From positions 248,001 through 312,000 of the forward strand of contig JAXHMR010000002.1 of assembly GCA_034521225.1 (NCBI GenBank): 64,000 nt of DNA, in the 5' to 3' direction. The DNA comes from Woeseia sp034521225. GTDB lineage: Bacteria > Pseudomonadota > Gammaproteobacteria > Steroidobacterales > Woeseiaceae. The position numbers and the translations under genes were made by a program. Below are positions 17,459 to 26,094 of the stretch, one piece after another. Every line of letters begins with the position of its first letter. Within the stretch, counting starts at the first letter, position 1. Under the pieces are notes generated by a model that did no database searches, was not told where the DNA came from, and saw only the letters and a program-made list of their open reading frames with translations.

Positions 17459-17636
17459 AGACGGACAGATCGCCGCGGTGATCGTCAGTCTCGGTGGTGT
17501 CATGGGTATTGGCGAGAAAGATCTTGCCATTGCGTGGGATCAGATTGAACGCAAGGTCGATGGGGATGAAATCACTTTGTCCGTCGATTTATCCGAGGCC
17601 AGCCTTAGTGAGGCGCCCAGCTTTGACCGCGAGTAA
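17441..17636 (+). pseudogene. PRC-barrel domain fragment, out of frame with the upstream repeat protein
   Basis: The frame reads IDKDGQIAAVIVSLGGVMGIGEKDLAIAWDQIE…DEITLSVDLSEASLSEAPSF, which is the C-terminal half of a PRC-barrel domain (G-hinge LGGxxGIGEK, AP-F end). Its N-terminal strands are absent. It starts where the repeat array ends; the IDKDGQ coding sequence resembles the repeat unit. Either a one-base indel separates one gene, or repeat expansion replaced the domain's first half. Confidence 0.55.
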
Positions 17637-17790
17637 TCCGGGTCAAGTTGAGCAGGGACCGCTGCCGCTGAACAGATCAGCGGCAGGGGTGCCTTTATCA
17701 ATGCCCGTATCCCTCAAGCACGAGTTAACGCCCGATCACTTCCAAATGATCGAGCCTCTGGCATCCGAAAACATTAACCGAGCAACAATT

Positions 17791-18051
17791 ATGAAAACCA
17801 ACACCAATGACAAAGTAGTACACCAGAAAGTTGACGCCATCGCCTCCGGCGCACATGATGCCGTCAATTGGGCAGCCGATGCGACGAACAACGCAACCGA
17901 CAGCCTGAGCGATAAAGGCCATGAGTTAAAGGCAACACAGGAAAAGTGGCTGGCGCAAGCCCGGGAATACGTACAGGAGAATCCGGCAACCTCGGTCGGT
18001 ATCGCAATTGCTGGCGGCTGGTTCCTGAGTCGCATATTGCGCTCGAGCTAG
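17791..18051 (+). CDS. DUF883 (YqjD/ElaB-like) membrane-anchored protein
   Basis: An 86-residue protein: a helical, Ala/Asp-rich region (VHQKVDAIASGAHDAVNWAAD…LKATQEKWLAQAREYVQENP) followed by one C-terminal transmembrane segment (ATSVGIAIAGGWFLSRIL) and a basic end. This is the layout of DUF883/YqjD/ElaB proteins, which in E. coli anchor ribosomes to the inner membrane in stationary phase. It lies directly before sodB in a stress-related region. The ribosome binding site is weak. Confidence 0.8.
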   Translation: MKTNTNDKVVHQKVDAIASGAHDAVNWAADATNNATDSLSDKGHELKATQEKWLAQAREYVQENPATSVGIAIAGGWFLSRILRSS

Positions 18052-18138
18052 GAGTCTGCGTCACGGCCGAAATGCGCGGGCGGTCAGCTTGCCCCATGCC
18101 CTCGCGAAGTCACCTGCCGCAAGGAGTCGACAACGAAC

Positions 18139-18738
18139 ATGAAGCACAAACTTCCTGAACTGCCGTACGCAATGGACGCCCTGGAACCTCACATATCAGG
18201 AGAGACGCTTGAGTTTCACTATGGCAAGCACCATAAGAAATACGTCAAGACGCTGAACGATTTGATTGAGGGCACCGAATTTGCCGAAAAACCGCTTGAA
18301 GACATTGTGGTCACGGCGAGCCCGGGGCCATTACGTAACAATGCAGCGCAGACCTGGAATCACACACTCTATTGGCAGAGTCTTAGCCCAAAGGGCGGCG
18401 GCGAGCCCGGAGACGAACTTGCTGCCGCGATCGATCGCCGCTTCGGCTCCGCTGATACCTTCAGGACGGAGTTCACAGCGGCTGCCAAAGGGCTGTTCGG
18501 CTCCGGCTGGGTGTGGCTGGCGCAGGATCCTGGCAGTGGCGAGCTAAGCATCGAGTCAACCAAGGATGCCGGGAATCCGCTCATGGATGGGCACACGGCG
18601 CTGCTGACCTGCGATGTCTGGGAGCATGCCTACTACATCGACTACCGCAACAAGAGAGCGTCGTATATCGAAGCATTCTGGAAGCTCGTGAACTGGGACT
18701 TCGCAGCGTCAAGGCTCGGCGCGCAAGCTGACGCCTGA
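18139..18738 (+). CDS. sodB: Superoxide dismutase, Fe type
   Basis: Cytoplasmic enzyme that converts superoxide to hydrogen peroxide and oxygen; 199 residues. Metal ligands are H27 (EFHYGKHH), H75 (QTWNHTLYW), D159 and H163 (DVWEHAYYIDY). Gln71 in the NNAAQTWNH motif is the residue position typical of iron enzymes rather than manganese enzymes. No export signal is present. AAGGAG lies about 13 bases before the ATG. Its product H2O2 would be handled by the KatG encoded 5 kb downstream. Confidence 0.95.
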   Translation: MKHKLPELPYAMDALEPHISGETLEFHYGKHHKKYVKTLNDLIEGTEFAEKPLEDIVVTASPGPLRNNAAQTWNHTLYWQSLSPKGGGEPGDELAAAIDRRFGSADTFRTEFTAAAKGLFGSGWVWLAQDPGSGELSIESTKDAGNPLMDGHTALLTCDVWEHAYYIDYRNKRASYIEAFWKLVNWDFAASRLGAQADA

Positions 18739-18756
18739 AAACTATCGGGCGTCACT

Positions 18757-18780
18757 GAAAGGCGCAAAAACTCACCGATT
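18757..18780 (+). repeat. Solo IS terminal repeat
   Basis: GAAAGGCGCAAAAACTC at 18757-18773 is identical over 17 bases to the outer end of the IS at 5780-6717. No transposase or second end lies nearby, so this is a solo end left by deletion or decay, 19 bases after the sodB stop. Confidence 0.55.
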
Positions 18781-18936
18781 CGCGGTTTCTCACTTGCCCT
18801 TTGTCCGCACAATGGATTTTCCTCACTCGGAAATACACCCTGGTATTTCTTGTTCGCCCATTCTGCAGGTCAATACGTGAAGCCCGGTGCCGCAGTCTGG
18901 CGATGCATCAAGCGAGCAGGCATTCGTGCCGGGTAC

Positions 18937-20985
18937 TCAGAGTCCGAATGGGTAGGTGTCCGGCATGCCTTCCAGCTCTGCCACCTCGATCGGTTCCACG
19001 GCACGCGTTTCATCCAGCCAGATGTACTCGTCGAATTGCCGCGGCAGCACCGCTTCGAAGTAGTGGCTCGCGAGCTCGGTCTCTGGACGATAGATGACGC
19101 CGATCGCCCGCTCAAGGCGCGATTTTGAAAGCCCGTCGGACACGTCGGCCGGTGCGCCACGCAGGCTGAGCAGGAACCCGGGCAGGGTCGTCTCGTGAAA
19201 CAGGCGTTCGTAACTGCGCACCACGGCCGGCCGGACAGTCTTGATTTCCATCGGGCCGTCCCAGTCGGAAGCGGCCGCAACAGTACCGCTGTCGGTGCCC
19301 ATACCGATCGAGTAGACGTCCTGCCCGAATGCCTTGCGGCAAAGGTGGCCGATGTTCAGCTCACCGCGGGCCGACATCTCCGTCGCACCGGCATCGCCGA
19401 CATGCGAGTTGTGCGCCCAGACGACGATCTTGTTATCCGGCCAGTGATAGCTGCGCAGCGCCTCGAGCGTTTCGAACATGTAGGTATCGCGGAGGTTCCA
19501 CGAGCTGCGGGATCCATAGTACATGATGCGGTAGTAGCGTTCCGCATTGGCGACCAGCTTCGCATTCTGCAGGGCATCGAGGAAACGTTCGCCGTCATGT
19601 TCCGCGTATTCGCGGCGCTTTTGGGATATTTCGACGAGCATCTGCACGACGTCGTTCTCGCAATTGCGGAACGAACCTCTCAGTGCGGCGCGGCCGTATG
19701 TCGCGGGATCAGTCTGCCACGGCGTCAGGCAGCCATAGCGCTCGCGGGCGAGGGCGGCTGTATCAGGGTCGACATCGTCGAGGTACTCGAGCACTGCGCG
19801 GATCGAACTGTACAGGCTGTAGAGATCGAGGCCATAGAACGCCGTGCGTTTCCCGGGATCGAGATTGCTGTTGTGGATCCGCAGCCAGTCGACGAATTCG
19901 CGCACATCCTGGTTACGCCACATCCACGTCGGGAAGCGTGCGAACGCGGTCCACTCCGACGGTGCGTAATCGAAGTGCCGCACATGGTGGTCGATGCGTG
20001 CCGCGTCGGGCCAGTCACCCTCGATCGCGACGGCGCGAAAGCCCTTGCGCGTGATCAGCTCGGCTGTGATCCGATTACGCATGCGGTAAAAATCGGACGT
20101 TCCATGACTCGCTTCGCCGATCAGCACGACGCGCGCCGTGCCTATACGATCCATCAGGGGATCAAGGTTCGCGTTCTCGATCGACTGGAACGGCTCGCAG
20201 GCATCAGCGATGGCATCGTGCAGCGCGGCGTCGCGATCACGATGTTGCACACGATGCGGCCTGGCTGACTCCGGGTGTTCTTCCTCCCAGCCTTCCTCGC
20301 CGATCAGCGGCACGAAACGCACATCGGCCAGGTCCTCTTCCACGAACTCGTCGTCAGAGATGCGGATCATGCGGATGAGTTCCTGCAGCGCCAGATCCTT
20401 GCCGACGGGCATGACCAGTCGCCCGCCAACTTTCAATTGCCGCTTCAGCGATTCCGGCACCGCCGGCCCGCCGGCCGCGACGACGATGGCGTCGAACGGC
20501 GCCTCTTCCGGCCAGCCCAGCGAGCCGTCGCCGTATCTCACCTCGACATTGTCGTAACCCAGCGAGGCGAGCGTCGCGCGGGCGCTGCGGGCCAGTTCCC
20601 CGATGCGCTCGATCGTGCATACCTTTTTCGCCAGCCGGCCGAGCACGGCGGCCGCGTAGCCAGAGCCGGCGCCGATCTCCAGTACCTTTTCGTCCCCGGT
20701 CAGTGCCAGCGCCTCTGCCATGAAACCAACGATGTAAGGCTGGGAAATGGTCTGGCCCTCGGTGATCGGTAGCGGCGTATCGTCGTAGGCGAACTCGCGT
20801 ATGTCTTGCGGCAGGAAACGCTCGCGCGGCACCATGCGCATTGCCTCGAGGACGCGTTCCGAGCGCACACCGCGCGCCGCGACCTGCCGGTCCACCATGT
20901 CGTCCCGGCGAGCTGCGTAAAGGGAATCCCGTTCTCCCTCAAGCCAGGCTTGCCCGCTTTCGCTCATCGTCATCGTCCATTCCAC
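18937..20985 (-). CDS. Fusion of protein-L-isoaspartate O-methyltransferase and erythromycin esterase-like domain
   Basis: A 682-residue two-domain protein. Residues ~25-215 are PCMT: MVDRQVAARGVRSERVLEAM, RFLP, the SAM motif EIGAGSGYAAAVLG and FDAIVVAAGGPAVPESL; this domain repairs isoaspartyl residues in damaged proteins. An acidic/His linker follows. Residues ~260-680 are the erythromycin-esterase family fold with GEASHGTSDFY, AIEGDWPDA, VVWAHNSHVGD and the final RPETELASHYFE segment. The esterase-family His/Glu residues are present, but macrolide hydrolysis cannot be assumed. Joining repair methyltransferase to a hydrolase on one chain suggests a repair or detoxification role. It is divergent from ftsH. 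Confidence 0.92.
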   Translation of the reverse strand: MEWTMTMSESGQAWLEGERDSLYAARRDDMVDRQVAARGVRSERVLEAMRMVPRERFLPQDIREFAYDDTPLPITEGQTISQPYIVGFMAEALALTGDEKVLEIGAGSGYAAAVLGRLAKKVCTIERIGELARSARATLASLGYDNVEVRYGDGSLGWPEEAPFDAIVVAAGGPAVPESLKRQLKVGGRLVMPVGKDLALQELIRMIRISDDEFVEEDLADVRFVPLIGEEGWEEEHPESARPHRVQHRDRDAALHDAIADACEPFQSIENANLDPLMDRIGTARVVLIGEASHGTSDFYRMRNRITAELITRKGFRAVAIEGDWPDAARIDHHVRHFDYAPSEWTAFARFPTWMWRNQDVREFVDWLRIHNSNLDPGKRTAFYGLDLYSLYSSIRAVLEYLDDVDPDTAALARERYGCLTPWQTDPATYGRAALRGSFRNCENDVVQMLVEISQKRREYAEHDGERFLDALQNAKLVANAERYYRIMYYGSRSSWNLRDTYMFETLEALRSYHWPDNKIVVWAHNSHVGDAGATEMSARGELNIGHLCRKAFGQDVYSIGMGTDSGTVAAASDWDGPMEIKTVRPAVVRSYERLFHETTLPGFLLSLRGAPADVSDGLSKSRLERAIGVIYRPETELASHYFEAVLPRQFDEYIWLDETRAVEPIEVAELEGMPDTYPFGL

Positions 20986-21145
20986 GCACCTGGAAGTACC
21001 TTGAAGTGTAGAGGGTGCATCGCAAAGTGCGCATCCGTAGATTCCGCAATCGAAGGCATCTACGGGTATTCACGGATACGGGACGGGCCGTTATTAACGG
21101 AAAATCTGCATTTCGACCACGGCCGCAAAGGGGATACCCGTTCCG

Positions 21146-23020
21146 ATGCCGAAAACAACCGACCCACAGACTCACATCAACTTCTGGTACGTTGTGCTGG
21201 CTGTGATGGGCCTGCTGGTGATTCAGAGCTGGTGGGCCGAGGCATCGCGGATCGCGACGGTGCCGTACAGCGAGTTCCAGTCGATGCTGGCCGATGGCAA
21301 GCTACAGTCCATCAGCGTATCGGCCGACAGGATCCGGGGCACCCTCAAGGCACCCGACGCCGAGGGGCGCGAACGCGTCGAAAGCGTCCGCATCGAGCCT
21401 GGATTTGCGAAGGATCTCGCCGAATACGGCGTTGAATTCTCCGGCGTTATCGACAGCAACTGGCTTGCGAACGTATTGTCATGGGTTCTGCCTGTCGCGA
21501 TTTTCTTCGGAATCTGGATGTTCTTTATCCGCCGCCTCGCCGACGGGTCCGGCTTTGGCGGCCTTATGTCAGTCGGTAAGAGCAATGCCAAGGTGTATGT
21601 CGAACAGGACACCAAAGTCACCTTCGCTGATGTCGCCGGGGTTGACGAGGCCAAGGCCGAGCTTGCCGAGATCGTCGCCTTCCTGAAAGACCCGACTGGT
21701 TACGGCCGCCTGGGCGCGCGCATGCCGAAGGGCGTCTTGCTGGTGGGGCCGCCCGGCACCGGCAAGACGCTGCTCGCGCGCGCCGTGGCCGGTGAGGCGG
21801 GCGTGCCGTTCTTCTCGATCAGTGGCTCTGAGTTCGTCGAAATGTTCGTGGGCGTAGGCGCTGCGCGCGTGCGTGACCTGTTTGAGCAGGCGGAGCTGAA
21901 GGCACCGTGCATTATTTTTATCGACGAGCTCGACGCGCTCGGTCGGGCGCGCAGCGCTGGTCCCCTGATGGGCGGCCACGATGAGAAGGAACAGACGTTG
22001 AACCAACTGCTGTCGGAACTGGATGGATTTGACCCGCGCCAGGGAATCGTATTGCTGGCCGCGACCAATCGTCCGGAGATTCTCGATCCGGCGCTGCTGC
22101 GCGCCGGTCGATTCGATCGCCAGGTACTGGTCGACCGACCGGACAAGACGGGTCGGGTCGAGATCCTGCATGTGCATGCTGCGAAAGTGAAGCTCGATCC
22201 GTCAGTGTCGCTTGAGGATGTCGCTGCGCTTACTCCCGGTTTCAGCGGCGCAGATCTTGCGAACCTGGTCAACGAGGCCGCGATCGTCGCGACGCGCCGC
22301 CGGGGTGACTTCGTAACGCTGGACGATTTCACTCAGGCGGTCGAGCGGATCGTCGCCGGGCTGGAAAAGAAAAATCGCCTGATGAATGCCTACGAGCGCC
22401 AGGTCGTGGCATTTCACGAAACGGGTCATGCGCTGGTGCGCCTCGCACTGCCGGGCACGGAGATCGTACACAAGATCTCGATTATCCCGCGTGGTATCGG
22501 TGCGCTTGGCTACAATATCCAGCGGCCGACGGAGGATCGCTACCTGATGACGGAGGGCGAGCTGATGAACAAGATGGCAGCGCTCCTGGGCGGCCGTGCG
22601 TCCGAAGTGCTCGTATTCGGCAAGCTGTCAACCGGCGCGGCGGATGACCTCGCACAGGCAACCAACATCGCGCGAACGATGGTCACGCGCTACGGCATGA
22701 ACAAAACGCTGGGCCAGGTGACCTACGAGGGTGAGCGCCAGGCGTTCCTTCCGCAGGTTGAAGGCTTCGGATCATTTGCGAGGAGTTACAGCGAGCAGAC
22801 TGCGTGGCAGATCGATGAGGCTGTGCGCCACGTGATCGAGCAGGCGTTTGAAAAGGCAACCCAGATCCTGGAGCAAAACCGGAAGTTGCTGGACGAGACA
22901 GCTGCCATGCTGCTCCTCCGGGAAACGCTGTCTGCTGCCGACTTGCCGCGGGTGCCCCCCTATGAGCCCCAGCAGACCGCATCGCAGATCGGTATCCGTG
23001 CCGCGGAATTCCGCGCGTAG
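21146..23020 (+). CDS. ftsH: ATP-dependent zinc metalloprotease FtsH
   Basis: Membrane-bound AAA+ protease that degrades misfolded membrane and cytosolic proteins; 624 residues. Two N-terminal transmembrane helices (about 13-30 and 107-128) flank a short periplasmic domain. Walker A GPPGTGKT is at 201-208, Walker B CIIFIDELDA at ~255-264, the SRH with GRFDRQ near 321 and the zinc site HETGH at 424-428. All catalytic residues are intact. It is not beside the usual rlmE/folP/glmM neighbours but between stress genes, so it may be a second, accessory FtsH. This is inferred from context only. Confidence 0.93.
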   Translation: MPKTTDPQTHINFWYVVLAVMGLLVIQSWWAEASRIATVPYSEFQSMLADGKLQSISVSADRIRGTLKAPDAEGRERVESVRIEPGFAKDLAEYGVEFSGVIDSNWLANVLSWVLPVAIFFGIWMFFIRRLADGSGFGGLMSVGKSNAKVYVEQDTKVTFADVAGVDEAKAELAEIVAFLKDPTGYGRLGARMPKGVLLVGPPGTGKTLLARAVAGEAGVPFFSISGSEFVEMFVGVGAARVRDLFEQAELKAPCIIFIDELDALGRARSAGPLMGGHDEKEQTLNQLLSELDGFDPRQGIVLLAATNRPEILDPALLRAGRFDRQVLVDRPDKTGRVEILHVHAAKVKLDPSVSLEDVAALTPGFSGADLANLVNEAAIVATRRRGDFVTLDDFTQAVERIVAGLEKKNRLMNAYERQVVAFHETGHALVRLALPGTEIVHKISIIPRGIGALGYNIQRPTEDRYLMTEGELMNKMAALLGGRASEVLVFGKLSTGAADDLAQATNIARTMVTRYGMNKTLGQVTYEGERQAFLPQVEGFGSFARSYSEQTAWQIDEAVRHVIEQAFEKATQILEQNRKLLDETAAMLLLRETLSAADLPRVPPYEPQQTASQIGIRAAEFRA

Positions 23021-23187
23021 CGAGGTTGCGTTAAACACTTATTGTAAAGTCGTGTGCGTCGCGTCACCGTTCGCTGTACGAATTGAGGAACCCACGCGAT
23101 GCCGACCGTGGTCGGCGATACGTTGCAATGAGGGCATCCACCGCGTACGGCAGTTCAGGCAGCTTGTACTTTATGTTCGTATTGATT

Positions 23188-23412
23188 CTATGCGGCAGGG
23201 CGGTGCAGCGTGCCGTTCGCCGGGTCAGCGCGGCGGCGTGCGCGGTCCATCAACTTGTCACGCAGCAGGCCGAGCGCTTTGCGGCTCTCGTTGTCGAGGT
23301 CGGCGGGCCAGGGCGTGAACGCGGACAACATGGCAATGTCGTTGGCATCGGCCATGTGGGCATTCAGTTGCCGCAGCTCATTTTCGATCTTATCCAGCGT
23401 GGGGTTTGACAA
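23188..23412 (-). CDS. Hypothetical small protein (74 aa)
   Basis: A TTG-initiated frame with GGAG six bases upstream. The product is a charged helical protein (LDKIENELRQLNAHMADAND…SRKALGLLRDKLMDRARRR) with a Pro/Trp turn (FTPWPADL). No family is recognised. It is antisense to nothing and fills the ftsH-katG gap. Confidence 0.45.
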   Translation of the reverse strand: MSNPTLDKIENELRQLNAHMADANDIAMLSAFTPWPADLDNESRKALGLLRDKLMDRARRRADPANGTLHRPAA

Positions 23413-23544
23413 GACGTTCTCCGAAGGTATTGGTGAAACTTACTGTGGGCCGTGCCGTGCGGCAATGCAATGACGCAGTCGGCATTTGCGGCCTGCGATT
23501 ATTCGCCCCGGTTCAGGCTCACGATCGCTTCAATCGCGTACTGT

Positions 23545-23561
23545 GATCGATATTATCAATC
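23545..23561. promoter_or_regulatory. OxyR-like palindrome upstream of katG
   Basis: GATCGATATTATCAATC is a near-perfect 17-bp dyad (GATnGATAnTATCnATC) centred 81 bases before the katG ATG. Against the E. coli OxyR pattern GATAGBYHWDRVCTATC it agrees at 13 of 17 positions by eye. Peroxide regulation of katG by OxyR is known in relatives; binding here is inferred. Confidence 0.45.
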
Positions 23562-23633
23562 ATATTACTTTCACTTACGCGATTAAATAGATTGTCAAGA
23601 CTCGGGGTCTCTAGCCGAAAGGAAATCAAGACA

Positions 23634-25856
<2,223 letters not shown>

Positions 25857-25901
25857 TAGCGGGCAAAACCAGGCGCCATTGCGCCTTATGACGCTGACAT
25901 T

Positions 25902-25932
25902 AAAGGGCCACCCAAACGGGTGGCCCTTTTTT
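25902..25932 (+). terminator. Intrinsic terminator after katG
   Basis: AAAGGGCCACCC and GGGTGGCCCTTT form a 12-bp stem around AAAC, followed by a T-run (TTTTTT). It lies 45 bases after the katG stop. Confidence 0.9.
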
Positions 25933-25950
25933 AATGGCGCCCACCACCCC

Positions 25951-26092
25951 GTCATCGCGAGGAGCGCAGCGACGTGGCGACCTCGTAACGGCACCGTCAT
26001 CGCGAGGCGCGCAAGCGCCGTGGCGACCTCGTAACGGCTAGTCACTCTGCCAGGTTCACGAGATTGCCACGCCCTTCGGGCTCGCAACGACC
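25951..26092. repeat. MITE/REP-like repeat locus R1
   Basis: Two forward half-units (25951-25987 and 25996-26031, both starting GTCATCGCGAGG and ending near ACCTCG) and one reverse half-unit (26059-26092, …CTCGCAACGAC), with the spacer CTCTGCCAGGTTC before the reverse arm. It lies between katG and the convergent DUF305 gene, whose stop is 3 bases away. Confidence 0.8.
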
Positions 26093-26094
26093 GG

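Noticed and set aside
18937..20200. Macrolide resistance determinant (ere)
   Set aside because: Only family-level resemblance in a fusion with a repair methyltransferase and no mobile resistance context.
19195..20268. 357-codon plus-strand ORF within the PCMT-esterase gene
   Set aside because: The minus strand carries all PCMT and esterase motifs; the plus frame has none.
21000..21040. Sigma-32 promoter before ftsH (CTTGAA present)
   Set aside because: No CCCCAT-like -10 at the required spacing.
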